Shown piece after piece: positions 24,354-36,353 of a stretch of 64,000 nucleotides of DNA. Each line of letters opens with the position of its first letter. The stretch's first letter is position 1. The notes beneath the pieces are model-generated. The model did not search any database. It was not told the origin of the DNA and saw nothing but the letters and a program-made list of their open reading frames with translations. Source of the DNA: Laetiporus sulphureus 93-53 (lineage: Eukaryota; Basidiomycota; Agaricomycetes; Polyporales; Laetiporaceae); assembly GCF_001632365.1 (NCBI RefSeq), contig NW_024468536.1, positions 186,001-250,000 on the forward strand. Direction: 5' to 3'. The position numbers and the translations under genes are program-made.

Positions 24354-26831
24354 CTAAAAGCTGGAAGCGCCCTCGATCTCTGAACGCTTAAGGAAATGAC
24401 CATCCGCCGACTCCACAGTCCCGTTGGAAGAATGGACGTGGCTCTCTCCGAGCACGACACCATAAGCTACGGAAAAGGTCAGAGGCGGCACTGTACCGAG
24501 CAGAGTACGACAGCTTACCATTATATGCCCTTGCGCGGACGTATGTCGTTTGAGGGACGGGTATCATGGTCTCGAAGCCATCCTTCGGGGCCTGCACCGC
24601 CGGCCTGAGCACATTCGGATGCGACCCGATCAGGACTTCCCAAGTGGCGACTTCGGTCGCGCCATTCCTGTAATATAAAAGATTGGCCACGACGTCTGGC
24701 TGCACATCAGGAGCGCTTACCAGCTAGCCCACACAACCCTGGATGTGCAGATTCGTTTAGAGTGGGCTGCTTGTCAGAGGATGACAACTCACGATCCATT
24801 AAAGGCAATGTCTGGCACCGTCTGAGGGTAGCTGACCCAAGTCGTCGTCTTCAACGCGCGGTAGTTCTGCGCGCCGAGCGGCCGATACAGTCAGAACGGA
24901 AGTGCCAGTTTCGTCACGCTGTGCAAACACACCTCGATCAGCGAGCCGGTCAAATTCTGCCCTCCCAGTGCCGCGGAGTATATCAGCGTGCCGTTTTGCC
25001 TAGGTCGAAGCATCATCTCAGCTGCATGCGATTAGCGAGACTGAAGACACAGACAGGTACTCGGAGATCCTGGGAAATCAAATTATTAAATGCAGCCCTC
25101 CCTGTCGAAGGTGAAACATGACGCACCATGGGTTCGAGCCCCACCCAACCACCACGTTTCCATCAGGATCGTACTAGAGACGACAGTCTATCAACGTGAG
25201 CCGACTCCGAGAATCTGCTACGTACCCTGCAAGAGCCCTGAGAAGTGCTTGTCAATGGTTCCGAGGGGAGGAATTCTGCAATCAAGGTCGCCTCCATCGT
25301 GGTGAAATTGAGATCCAAGGCGAGCCCGCGGGCGGCTGTTCATTCACAAAGAAGAATTAAAGACTCGGGGCTTGCATTAAGAGACATCAGACGCACTAGT
25401 TTGTCCAGTGGTAGCTATAATAGGGGTCTGTCAACGGAACACAGCTAACATGCAACGAGAATTCCCTACCCTCGCCAGCATGCATGCTGATCGCGGTGTA
25501 ATTTTTGATGAAACGCACGTCTTGCTGCCCGTAGAACGTGGCATTGGTCCCGAATGTGAATGAATTATTCTTCCCTCCGAGCTGCCAGATAATTTCGCCA
25601 TCCGTCCCATTGATGTAGTAGACGGCTTGTGTGTGGCTGTAACAAGACGATGCATTTTGAGCCAAGGAGCTCCTGTGACCGAGATAGGATCCTAGCATAC
25701 CTGGAGTCAGCGAGATAGTTGCCTTTGTCATCCTTGTCCACCGAGTTGATGCGGAAACTGTGATCAAATACAGTCAACACGAACAGCTTCGAGGGCTGGG
25801 AAAAGAGATGGTGACAAACTAATCCCAAGCGTCGTATGCAGTTGTACTATTCTCTGCAGTTGTGTATGAGGCCGAAAAGGGGACATGCTCGGTGGAACTG
25901 AGCGAAAGGGGTGACTCATCAGCAACCACCTGCCAAGCGGTACAGCACAAGACCTACTTCCACTTGAACAGCACCTCGCCGGTGGCAATGTCAATCCTAT
26001 GTACGCATGGTCAGCAGAAGCGACTGAATAATTAATGGGACATACTCCTCGAAGAAGTTTGCCAGCACCCATCCATTCTCAGTGCCGCCGTATTCGGACA
26101 AATTCGCCTGCACAGGCAGGTACGCCGGAATCAGCGCAGTCGAGTTGGTCGTAATCGGGATGGTGAACTCGTGCAGGTCGCTAGTATCGTTGATCGAGGT
26201 CGTGAGTACGTGCGTCACCGCGTACGTTGAGTCCAGTATGTATGACTGAGCGATTGACAATTGTCAGCGACGGCATCAAATATGCATAGGAGTACGCCAG
26301 CGCTCGCCTTTCCGACGCCATAGCGCCCGAACGTGTTGAGCGTCCCGTTCCACACTGTGAGCACGTTCGTGCCGTTGAGCTGGAAAGTTCTCCTCAGCTG
26401 GATGATGGCGGCTTATCGTAAACGCGCACGTACCGTTTGCACATCCAGGTTGAAGCATTGACCAATTTCGGGGTCCGTCCATACGAGGTCACCCTTAGAT
26501 GTATAGATCGCCGGCGCCGGCTGAGGGACGTCGGTGCTCCAAGGACAACTAAGAACGATACATGCATGCGTAAAACAGTCTCTTCAAGGGCTCAGACACG
26601 CACGTCAAATAGTAGCCGTCACGGTATTCCGCTGTTGGCTCTTTCGTGATGATTAGTTTCAACGGGGTAAGATCCGGACGCGAGTGGAACTGCTCATGAA
26701 CACGTTCAGGGCATGCAGATGCCGTGCATTTACACAAATCGCGAAAGACGTACGCTTAAAAACTCCTGGCCGTGGACGAGGGCCACGCTGAATGCCAGAG
26801 AAGTTAGGAATGACGATCGCAGTAGTGACAT
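24354..26831 (-). CDS. Secreted arylsulfotransferase-like (ASST) protein
   Basis: Beta-propeller protein of the fungal Arylsulfotran_2 family; the reaction in fungi is not established. It begins MSLLRSSFLTSLAFSVALVHG, a clear signal peptide, at 26831. Later exons give FHSRPDLTPLKLIITKEP, PAPAIYTSKGDLVWTDP, the ASST-typical GEIIWQLGGKNNSFTFG (about 25580), QQDVRFIKN, ARGLALDLNFTTMEATLI (about 25310), DPDGNVVVGWGSNPW (about 25155), RQNGTLIYSAALGG, VVWASWNGATEVATWEVL and a tail ending EGASSF with TAG at 24356-24354. Joining the 17-base WASW exon to the WNGATEV exon restores the family motif, which supports these junctions. Many small exons; the junction after HAGEG (about 25470) is the least certain. 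Likely an extracellular or cell-wall glycoprotein, with several NxS/T sites. Confidence 0.8.
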
Positions 26832-27372
26832 CTTGACGAGCTGGAGACTCGGATAGCAGGATCAGAGCAATATATATCATCATTGACAGCAGCGTTCCCG
26901 TTGTGCTTCTCCCGACATGATGAAATGCACAACTTCCAAGCGGGTGACTCATCCGGCCTCCATCGGGGATCAAACATGGCCATTTAATGCGCAACACTCT
27001 TAGCGCGTTGCCGCCCCTTGAGCACGCCGCTTGCTGCATATGTGGCACGTATATGCGTCAGTATCAACGGGTCTGCACGAAGAATGCACAATGATCGCTG
27101 TAGCTGCAGTAGCTTAGCCACCGAAATGAGCGCGCCGTCCCAAGTATCAATTCAGCGCGATCCGTGACAGGTGGTAGATTCCTCCGTCCCGCATTTTCGC
27201 TCCCATAGGTTACGGACCAGTGATGCTATTGACCATTGACAGATCTTCTCCCGCTTCCCGGGAGTCATAGAAGCGTCATGCTGTCGCCATCGTCGCGTTC
27301 GAGGCGGAACAGTCTCGGAGCGGCAGACAGCGCGTAGGGATGCACCAGCTGCTGCAAGGTTGGCAGTCGGCC

Positions 27373-27415
27373 AAACCCCCATGGCCACCCTCCCCCAAAC
27401 CGCCTATGGGGGTTT
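27373..27415. repeat. Short inverted repeat (hairpin)
   Basis: AAACCCCCAT at 27373-27382 is matched by ATGGGGGTTT at 27406-27415, leaving a 23-base loop. It could form a strong cruciform or RNA stem-loop; no gene context is known. Confidence 0.5.
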
Positions 27416-28228
27416 TACGTTTAGATCTTGTGCTTGAACTTGAGGCCTGAGAGAGAGGGTTCATAACATGGTGAGTTGGTACTACCTCAGTCACAGTGTA
27501 GCCACGTTTCGTATTTCAAAACTCCACAATCTTATTGGACTGGGGAGAGTCCCGTGTGAAGTTGCGCTCAAGCACGCTTGATCCTGTGGCCCTCACCATC
27601 ATGCGCCTCGCAATGAATATAAGTGTTGTCAAGAGAATAGAGCGCATTGTATGGGGACCAGCTGTTGCCGCAAATGTATAGACTCGTGGGCTTTTACAAT
27701 GGACTCGCGCCCCCTTGAATGACAACGGGCGACTGTGACGTGAAAATCTCACCGCTCGGGCCCAATGCTTCTTTGAACGAATATAGGGCATCATACGGAA
27801 ACATTGCTTTGCATGACGAATAGCACCAATAAATAGAGTCCACATCATGGATGGCACCTCACGGCAGCACAAGGCACTTCAGTTTTCAGCTGTTCATGTT
27901 CAGCCACCGCCACTTTAGCTGGTCTGTGCGCGGGTGACACCACGTGACGATTACATAAGCTGTTGAACGGGTTCCGGCTTGCGCTGCGCCTGCGAGCGAG
28001 CCCTCCCACCAGCAGCCCAGCAGTAAGAGACAGCCTGTACTGTGCCTGCGCCTAACGCCTGCCTCCCAATTGCACTTCCTCATACCTGCCATTCCCTTGT
28101 CCCCTCTTTTCTCTGTACCAAGGTGCGTTGATAGGCGTCTTACACGTTATCCGATGTCGTTGTCGTCGTCGTACACGACGGCGGGGCGCTGAGCGGGGGT
28201 GAGGAGTACCCGGTGGCGGCGGGAAAGT

Positions 28229-28243
28229 CGCGTCGCGACGCGT
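28229..28243. promoter_or_regulatory. MluI-box palindrome upstream of NHP6 gene
   Basis: CGCGTCGCGACGCG is a perfect 14-bp palindrome, directly followed by a T so that ACGCGT (the MCB/MluI cell-cycle box core) reads at 28238-28243. It lies about 100 bp upstream of the HMG-box start codon. The identical 14-mer lies upstream of uS19m at 50931-50944. Binding by an MBF-type factor is inferred from the motif. Confidence 0.45.
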
Positions 28244-28342
28244 CGATGCGCGTGCCCTTGGCGCGAGTTTGGCCCACCGTTGCACTTCGTATTTTGTGTG
28301 CGTCGTGTCAAACATGCTGCTGACGTGTCATTGGCGATGCAG

Positions 28343-28998
28343 ATGCCTAAAGAATCCACCAGAGCTACAAAGGTACGCCTTATGCACGTTTGGGCCGCAT
28401 ACAATCTGTTAATGAGCGCATATATGCATGTGTTGCTACTGTAATCGTCTTCGGGATTGTGGCGATGCAGCGTAAGGCCACCGAAAAGGCCGAGAAGACC
28501 CCTAAGTCCAAGGCAAAGAAGGATCCCAATGCGCCCAAGAGGCCCTTGTCAGCGTACATGTTCTTCAGCCAGGACTGGAGAGAACGAATCAAGGCGGAGA
28601 ATCCTGATGCTGGCTTCGGTGAGTAGTCGAGTATATGCGCCCGTCGCCGTCGTGTCCGATGTAGGCGGCGTGGCCGGCGTCAAGTGATGCTGTGCTAAGT
28701 ATGTGCGTGTGACAGGTGAGATTGGCAAGCTACTTGGCGCGAAGTGGAAGGAACTGGACGACTCTGAGAAGAAGGTAAGCATGTGGTAGCTGTATGCAAA
28801 TACATGCATTCGCTTACACATACCGCTTCAGCCGTACGTTGAGCAAGCGTTACGAGACAAGGCCAGGGCAGAACAAGAGAAAAGCGAATATGATGTTAGT
28901 CTCTTCTATTTGTGCCACGTTCTTTCGCTGACGACCACGGGTAGGGCAAGAAGAACGATAGCGCCGGCAGTGGTGACGGCGACGACGACGACGACTAA
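28343..28998 (+). CDS. NHP6: HMG-box DNA-bending protein, NHP6 type
   Basis: Small non-histone chromatin protein that bends DNA and helps FACT and transcription factors. Five exons keep frame: 28343-28372, 28471-28618, 28716-28774, 28832-28894 and 28945-28998, giving 117 residues. A lysine-rich N-terminal arm (residues 11-27) leads into the single HMG box, [15 protein letters not shown] through [13 protein letters not shown] (about 28-95), which matches the canonical NHP6 core. The C-terminus is [12 protein letters not shown] followed by five aspartates. Yeast NHP6 lacks an acidic tail, so this short tail is more like animal HMGB proteins, although small tails occur in basidiomycete versions. 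The first exon is only ten codons. Confidence 0.93.
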
Positions 28999-29621
28999 TG
29001 GATTCTGAAATCCAGAAACTTGTTCACAGTACGTTTGGCCAGCACTGTGCATCGCGTCTACGGCCAGCTGCCAGATTCCGTTCCTTTCCGTCGCTTCTCT
29101 GATCTGGATCTCTCGTATACTAAAAGCTGCATTTTTGTTCCCGGCTGCGTCGTCTATGCTCTCGTCCATGTACTGTGTTTTTGTGTCTAGCCTGGCCGGC
29201 CTGGTACGGATGCCGCGTTGTTGTCCATTGATCCGCCGTGACACTTCTCGATGTCCACGCTTGCTGTATCTTGACGCCATGTACTATACTAGACGATGGT
29301 AGTAGTGTGCCTCGATTATTTATTTTGCTGTTTCATTGCCGCATGCAAGTCCGTGAGCGTCACAATGTTCAGAATTGAGCGCAATGTATCCGACACATCA
29401 GCGTCTGTAAGGCTGACGAGCGGGATGTGGCGATGGAGTCGAGCGTAACGGGGACGGCACGTGGTGGGTGACGAGGAGTGGCACCGCATGCGACGGCGCA
29501 GAATTGCCAGTGCTAGCGCTTAGTCCGCCCTCTCATCGTTACGCTCTCTATCATCTATACCCTCCCCGCGACCACGGCGCCCTCCTTGTTTTCTAGACAC
29601 TCACGGCACAAGCAACACATC

Positions 29622-32049
29622 ATGACGGACACCCCGAAAGAGAACGGCAACGACGAGGTCATCGGCGAGGTGCGTACTGCTCATTGGATGGTGCTATGCT
29701 GTCGAGGCTGACTCAAGTCCATGTTCGCTTGCTGTTCGAATCACCGCGTGTTGCGATACACAGGCCGTGCCGCCAGCGCAGAAGAGCAGCTGGGCCAGCT
29801 TCCTCAAATCGTGAGTTTGTCAGAGATTCTTATGCGCGATCACCCATCTCGGCCCTTGTGCCACGGGCTCATAAGTCAAATCTGGGATCATCCGGTTGGC
29901 GGCGTCGTCGTTGGACCTGCAGCGGTACCTCGTGGAGATACATCTCCGGTCGTTCGTCCTCAACGCAGTGCCAGCCGCATCGAATTGGTTCGAGCGGCTT
30001 CTTCCCGAGCGTGGTTGTGGTAGCCGTGGGGCAACGGGTTGGCGGCTTAGCCGTCTGTTACGCGGGATGTGCACCACTAATGTCGCAGTGAGATCGTGTC
30101 GGTGGCTCAACTGGGATGTGACGTAACTGCGCCGCCTTCTGACTGCCTGCCATGATATGACACTGGGTATCCACTGGCCAGTGCCCTGTCTATTTTGGTT
30201 TCAATATACGGGAACAGCTGCCGTTGTTACACAGCGTGGTAGACGTGCGGGGCATGTTGACTTAGTGTCGAATCGCAATCCCGGATATGGTCTCGAGGAT
30301 GCAGTTGCTCGTCCTCCGCATGCATGTCAGGAATCCAAGTGCGACGTCAATACCATTATCGACATAGTCGTTTTAGTCGCTTCCTCACCCCCGATTCCCT
30401 GTTACCAAGATAACGTACTAACGGTGCTGTCATTCATCAAATAGGATTGCCTCGTTCTCTGGTGACTTGTCCTCGATGACGGCACCACCCTTCATTCTTT
30501 CCCCCATATCACTGACTGAATTCCCTGGTGAGCGTAGATTTTCGCCTCAGTTTGCGATGTATATTCTAATATGCTCATTGTGGATGATGTGCACGGCAGC
30601 ATATTGGTGCGAGCGGCCAGAGCTTTTCTCTGCGATCGCAGATGCCAGGAGCGATGAGGAGCGATCGATGCTGGTTTTGAAGTGGTTCATAGTAAGTCAT
30701 GTCTTGTGGATAGCAAGGCTGTGTACTCACTGAGGCATCTTCCAACCACAGAGTACCCTAAAAGGACAATATACCTCTCGTAATGAGAAGCTTGGTTCAG
30801 AGAAAAAGTAACGTCGCTTGCTACTTGTACACACATCTTGGTACGGTATTGACTAAGCCGCAGGCCATTGAACCCTGTGCTCGGAGAGTGCGTGCGATTG
30901 TGATTATTGCACTGCATCAAGAAGCTAAAGCCTTCTGTCGTATCCAGATTATTCTACGGTTATTGGCCAGACATCAACGGGCGAGGACAGACAAATCTCG
31001 TGGTAGAGCAGGTCTCTCATCATCCTCCTATCACTGCCTATTACATCGAGAATAAGGCGAAAGGGATCGCCCTCCAAGGCCACAGTGCGCAGAAGACGAG
31101 CTTCAGTGGTACGTGTGTGCGTATTCACATCAGCGCGCGGCCGCTCATGATATCCATCTATGCAGGTGGTAGCATTATCGTTAAGCAGATTGGTCATGCG
31201 ATCTTGACAGTGAATCTACCCAACGGTAGGAAGGAAGAATTCCTGATCACGCTACCAAAGCTGCGGATCGATGGGCTTTGGTACGGCTCGCCATACATTG
31301 AGCTCTGCGACACGAGTTACATCCAAAGCTCGACTGGCTGGCTATCCACCGTGAGTGTTTCTCGCAGTCCTTCTCATCTTGATCGACGACGATCACACAC
31401 TTGCGAAGATCGAATACAAGGGCAAAGGCTACTTTTCTGGAAAGTCGCACTCGTTCAAGGCGGTGATTTCCCGGCCGGGCTCCTCGAATGCCGCGCACAC
31501 CTACGAGGGCCTATGGCATCTCACGTCGAAGGACATCAAGACAGGTGCAATCTTCACGGACGTGACGAGCCCCAAGGAAGAAGTGTCGACGTATCCGATC
31601 GAAGAGCAAGACGATTGGGAGACTCGGCGCCTCTGGCGGTGGGTCGCGAAGGGCATCCGGGAGGGCGATTTTGAGACGGCCAGTAAGGAGAAGGGCAAGA
31701 TCGAGGTGAGTGCGGCGTTGTACGTACAGTACACAGGTGATAATGACTTGGGGACGGGAACCATAGAATGAACAGAGACAGAGACGGAAGGACGAGCAGG
31801 CTGCGGGCACGCAGTGGGAACTCAAGCACTTCGAGCACATTGACTCGGACCCTATCTGTGCGTAGCGCCTTTCTCCTTGGGTTCCTCCTCGTGGCTTCTC
31901 TTTGTGAGGCTTCCCTGCTCCGTGAACTGACCCCGGAACGTTGTATAGATGAGCGGCTCGGCAAGTTACTCAAGGCAAACCCGCCAACGGAGGACACGTA
32001 TGTCTACAAACACAACTATCACGACCATCCTCCGCAAGCGACCGCATGA
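29622..32049 (+). CDS. Oxysterol-binding protein, short OSH4/KES1 type
   Basis: Lipid-transfer protein of the OSBP/ORP family, which moves sterol and PI4P between membranes. Eleven exons fit phase: 29622-29669, 29764-29810, 30445-30527, 30600-30691, 30752-30807, 30864-30887, 30948-31108, 31166-31350, 31409-31705, 31767-31857 and 31949-32049, encoding 394 residues. The lid region is SSWASFLKSIASFSGDLS, and the family signature EQVSHHPP is at residues 137-144, preceded by NPVLGELFYGYW. The C-terminus (WELKHFEHIDSDP, then YVYKHNYHDH) is also typical. No PH or ankyrin domain is present, so it is the short yeast Kes1-like form. Intron 2 (29811-30444) is 634 bp, about ten times the local norm; see findings. 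Confidence 0.93.
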
Positions 32050-32583
32050 GCTATTCACCGTGAATCTTCTGATTGGTTTCCTTTGCCCGGACACTCGGGC
32101 CCCTATTGGCCTGTACTCTAGATGTGTACTGCTCTAATGAATGTTTTGGTGCATCGATGTGCTGTTGTGCGGCGCCTATGCTCCCATTCAGCTCAACGTA
32201 TGCGACATCATTTTTCTCTCGACTTCCGCGTCTCCTGTGGTTTGATCCATGCTCGTCTTTGCATGTTGTGGGACACTGATGTATGATTGTCACTCCGTAA
32301 GCCTTTCCTCTTACGTCTTCGACATTCTATTCACATTCTTCTCAGAAACTGTCTCACAGATAAGGGTGTCGTTCTTCCAGCCGCTACACTGTGAATGGTC
32401 ATTTTACCGTTGAAGTGAATAGTGCGAACTCTACGACATGAATGTTCCGGTCTAGAGGTGAACTTATCTCGTACCAGCACGTTCGTGCGAGGAAGATGCG
32501 TCAACAAGCTCAAAGTGACTGTGAGAGCATGTGGATGCGAACTATAAAGCCGTCAGATGCAGCGGTACCTCTCAACCTCTGTC

Positions 32584-34797
32584 ATGGCTCAGTTACCCTC
32601 GCCTGTGGCTTCTTCCGTGCCTGTTCTCAATTCAGGATTCCCCAACTGTCATATTGACAGTAAGTCCACTCACCTTGATTCCATTAAAATAATGTTTCTC
32701 CCACAGAAACCTGACGTTAGCCTTGGTATGTGTTGGGATCATTGTGAAAATGTGCAGATACACTGTGTCGTACGAAAGCGCGAATGTCAAGATGTGGAAA
32801 GAAGAAATTGATACCCTGCTACCATTTGTGAGTCGTAACAAGCCAACTCGCGTATCGTTCACCGTTACGACTTTCACAGGCTGGACACGGTTTTAACAGC
32901 CTTCAACATTGCTTACTACACTGTGCTTCAAGGGTCGAATCAAGGTAAGGCTGTCAGGTCTCACAGGTGTGCCTAATCGCAGGCTTCATTAACGTTTCAG
33001 TTCCGGCGACTGCCGCTCTATCAAACTCGTATTTCGCGGCTGCTGAACGCATAAGTCCTGTAATCGTGAACGGGCTATGGTTCTCTGCGCTGTCTCTAAC
33101 TCTCATCACGGCCTTTATTTCTATCATTGTGAGAACCTGGCTCAACTATTCTACACGATTCAGCACCTTCTTGACAACTCATGAGAGGATACATTTGTGG
33201 CACTTTTGGCGTAGAGGCCTCGCTAACCGGAAAGTGCCCGAGATAATCGGCTGGCTTCCATTCCTCTTACAGATTGCCCTCATACTCTTCCTTTGTGGAC
33301 TCATCTTGTTCATCGATACACTCAGCCCACTCATCGCGTACATCATTTCGGCTATGGTGGTCTCCTTGGGATTCTTCATAGTGGCCACGGTCGCATTCAC
33401 TCTCATGACGCCCGAATGTTCCTACAAATCACCACAAACCTGGTACTTCCTTGTATTCGCTACGAAATTATGGGGCGCGATCGTTGCATTGATTAGAGCC
33501 ATTCGGCACATCTTTTCGTGAGTGCACATGCAGCTAGGATGGTGATGACATTTCTCATCGTAGGTGCCTTCACGTGCAGCGCTGCAAAATGCTCCTCCGA
33601 GGCGTGGCGCATGGGGTCACCCCCTTCTACTACCACCCTTATGAAATGCTACAAAAACGTCGGAAGATTTTGACGTAAGTCAGAAGCGGCACATATTCAC
33701 AAAGGATCATGACTAATAAGGCTCTGTAGAATTATGCTAGAATGACCGGAAGGGCCAATATCGTACTTGCTGATTCCAGTGTCGAAACGCTGGAATAGTC
33801 CATTTTATAAACTTTCTAATGACTGGACAGCATTCGAGGAGCATTGCCTGAACGTGAATTATCAGGACGACCTCGCTCTGCTGATCGAGGTGGATGCAGC
33901 AGCGAAAGATGACACGTTCCTAGAAGACGTCATTCGACCTCGTCTTCGGGCCGCCTCTGCAGAGGAAGCATTATCCGTCCTCATCGACATACTGAAGCAC
34001 AGGGCCATCAAGATCAGAGACCCGACAAAGATCAGAGACCCGACAGTGTCCTCTCTTATTGCCGAAGAAAGAGGTTTAAAGACTATCGCTCAGATAGCGC
34101 AGATCACCATGGACGCGATGTTTACAACCCTTGGTGCCCTAAACGAGAGCGAGACGAGTCAGAGCGGAGAAACACATCTAAGCGGCACCTAGAGAAGATA
34201 ATGGTACAACTAGTATCTGTCAATTCCGTCATCGTTGATCAGCTTATGGCGTTCGTAGAGGCATGCACAATTTGGCCTCTGTCACTGCCGTCTTACAATG
34301 CGTTGACTGCTTCGAAAGCCTTGACGCTGGTTACCTCATATTTGGAACGACTCAACAGTCCAGGTGGGTAGGTACCACTGCTATTGATGTACCTGTCCTG
34401 ACGTGCTCGTATAGATCTGGTCAAGCCGACAAAATTAAGACCGGTCACGTGGACCGTGGCAGGAGAAAAGACTATCGCTAAGTTTCTGGAGCACGTTTGG
34501 CAGGATAGCGCGAAAAATCCGAAGATTTGCGAAGCAGTGCTTGAATCGCTGTCCTCTCTGCGACAGTTCGGTTATATGCAGAGTGACATTAAGCTCGAGG
34601 GGGTTCTATGGGAATTGGAACTGCTCGTCGCTCACAAGGCGAACTTAGAGAAGATGGGAGAGCAATGGAAGTCTTCCGCTGCGGCTGTTAACCGTCTCAT
34701 GGACACGGTGAAGGGGATGAGTCAGGACGATGATATTCGCAGACTCTGCACAGATATTAGAGAATCCCTCCACGGAGATGATGAAAGGCGGTTCTAG
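32584..34797 (+). pseudogene. DUF6535 multi-pass membrane protein gene, probably decayed
   Basis: DUF6535 is an Agaricomycete-enriched membrane family of unknown role. Recognisable pieces are SANVKMWKEEIDTLLPF (about 32770-32829), LTAFNIAYYTVLQGSNQ (about 32893-32943), VNGLWFSALSLTLITAFI, the post-TM segment HERIHLWHFWRRGLANRKVP and two further TM helices ending near 33521. A helical C-terminal part follows (33777-34190 and 34200-34797). After the splice at about 32880, GCTGGA is followed directly by CACGGTTTTAACAGCC. The family reads AGLFSxVLTAF here, so bases not divisible by three appear missing and the frame shifts. A second frame change occurs at about 34150-34190, where sequence resuming as RHLEKIMVQLVSVNS is out of phase with what precedes it. 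The N-terminal exons also do not join in phase. Confidence 0.6.
34010..34045 (+). repeat. 18-bp tandem duplication inside the DUF6535 gene
   Basis: The 18-mer AAGATCAGAGACCCGACA occurs twice back to back (34010-34027 and 34028-34045), encoding KIRDPT twice. It is in frame, so it lengthens the helical C-terminal region by six residues and does not itself disrupt the gene. Confidence 0.9.
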
Positions 34798-34840
34798 CGA
34801 TACGGGGTATTTCCAGCTAGAATACAAAGTACTGCCATTG

Positions 34841-36353
34841 TTAAATATTCTCAGCTATATCAGTCATCCTTTCGGGTCTGTTCATTTCCGTTAGTTCCTC
34901 GCTTCGTCTGTCCAGTATGTCATAGTGACCAGGTCTGCAGGATCGTGGAACACGTTCCTTTGCGTTAGTAATCGGGTGTACCTGTTATGAGAGCAGATCG
35001 CTGACCTAAAGAGGAGAATGATCGGTTCCATGCCGGACTCATCTTGATTCTGGAACTCGACAAAGTCGACCTTGCCTTCTTCCGAGCCATGAACGTTCCT
35101 GTCAAGACTAGCGATCTTCAAGTGGACCGTAAGCGCCGACGTCAGTGCAGCAATTTGTGGGTGATCTGTAGAGTGAATATATGAGCGAGCTGCGTTGTGA
35201 GGGTAATGACTAAAGGGTGCTCGCCAGCCTCCTTGCCAACCGCTTCGACGAAATTCTCACAGAACTCGCGGAGCTCCATCGGCTCGTCGAGCTCGGGATG
35301 GAACAGAACATCGGCGTATTTCTCCGGCTCTGAGCGCATCTGTGCGGACGTAAGAAGGCGGAGGTAAACCACGATGGAGTTGGACACTAGATCAACATTC
35401 AGTTGAAGAACAATCAGCTTAGCCGCAAACATGAAATACCTTCTGGAGTGTTGAATGCCTCCAGGAGTGTGGTCTGCGTGAGCACCTTGCCGTTACTGTC
35501 CGGGGTGACGATACTGTTGATGAGAGAGACGAGTGTGTCGTAGAAGTCCTCATATACGAGTTTCTGAAACCCTGCTGCTTCAAGGAGAGGTTGTGATACT
35601 TCGAGGATCGATATTGCGCTGACCGCCGCTAGCATAGGATCGGGGGCGAGGAGAATCCGTTCGATGTACGCAAATGCTAGGGCTGATGAGCAAGCCGGTG
35701 AAAAACGTTATTAGAATGTTCGTCTGCTCCTTGTTCGACGTACATCGATAAAAGCAATCGCCTGCGGTTGAAGATTCGTTCAAAATCACTATGCACGTAG
35801 GATCGAAGTGGAATACTAACCGTCGCCTCTTGCTCTCCGGACACCAGTGTACCCATGAGCAATCAACCAGTCGATCTTCTTGACAAATATTGGGGAGCCA
35901 CCTTCGTATTCGGCGCGTAAGGAGGCCATCGGTTCAAGTGCCGCGATCAAGGGCCTGTCAGTGGAGATGGTCTCATCAAGCATCTCCTACAGTCCATCAT
36001 GAGCAGAAGAAATGGAGCTTCATGACTATTACAACTTGCCTGGTTCATTTCATACTGGCGAATGGGTGTGAGTGATGAGAATTCTGCAATCAGAACGCGG
36101 CATCGCAGTCAGTCTGAGTGGCGCACGGGATAAGAACGGGTGAGCACCACGTTATACAGATGCTAACCATTCTCTTCCATCACGGTGTGCGACGAAGACG
36201 GTTCATCGTCCACTGGCGGGAGGTCGGCGGTGTTGAGTTTGGCTGGTGCACTCGGTTAGCGAATCGCGGTTGTGGCGCGAAGTGCCGCCGCTACTCACGA
36301 GCTTCCGGTGACGAAGTTTCAGCTGAGGGATGATCGTTTTCACTGTGCGACAT
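34841..36353 (-). CDS. Otubain-type deubiquitinase (peptidase C65)
   Basis: Cysteine protease that removes ubiquitin chains. On the minus strand the protein starts MSHSENDHPSAETSS, with an acidic N-terminus. It continues TPIRQYEMNQ, MLDETISTDRPLIAALEP, YEGGSPIFVKKIDWL and the catalytic loop RRARGDGDCFYRSFAYIERIL, with Asp about 113 and Cys about 116. Later segments are the helix YLRLLTSAQMRSEPEKYADVL, MELREFCENFVEAVGKEAGEHP and KIASLDRN. The end carries the catalytic histidine in LLFRPGHYDILDRRSEEL. TAA is at 34843-34841. The catalytic triad is complete. One intron (35987-36039) uses a GC donor. Seven or more small exons. Confidence 0.88.

Larger units (their letters stand above)
26832..28342. 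other. Intergenic, unassigned minus-strand frames
   Basis: About 1.5 kb between the divergent arylsulfotransferase-like and NHP6 genes. A minus-strand frame around 27560-27840 contains coding-looking pieces (FPYDALYSFKEALGPSGE, YICGNSWSPYNALYSLDN) broken by stops, and I recognise no family. An imperfect hairpin lies at 27373-27415 and a palindrome at 28229-28242. Confidence 0.35.

Noticed and set aside
28906..29280. 124-codon minus-strand frame over the NHP6 3' end
   Set aside because: It is largely the complement of the NHP6 Asp/Lys tail (poly-Val) plus 3' UTR and has no recognised domain.
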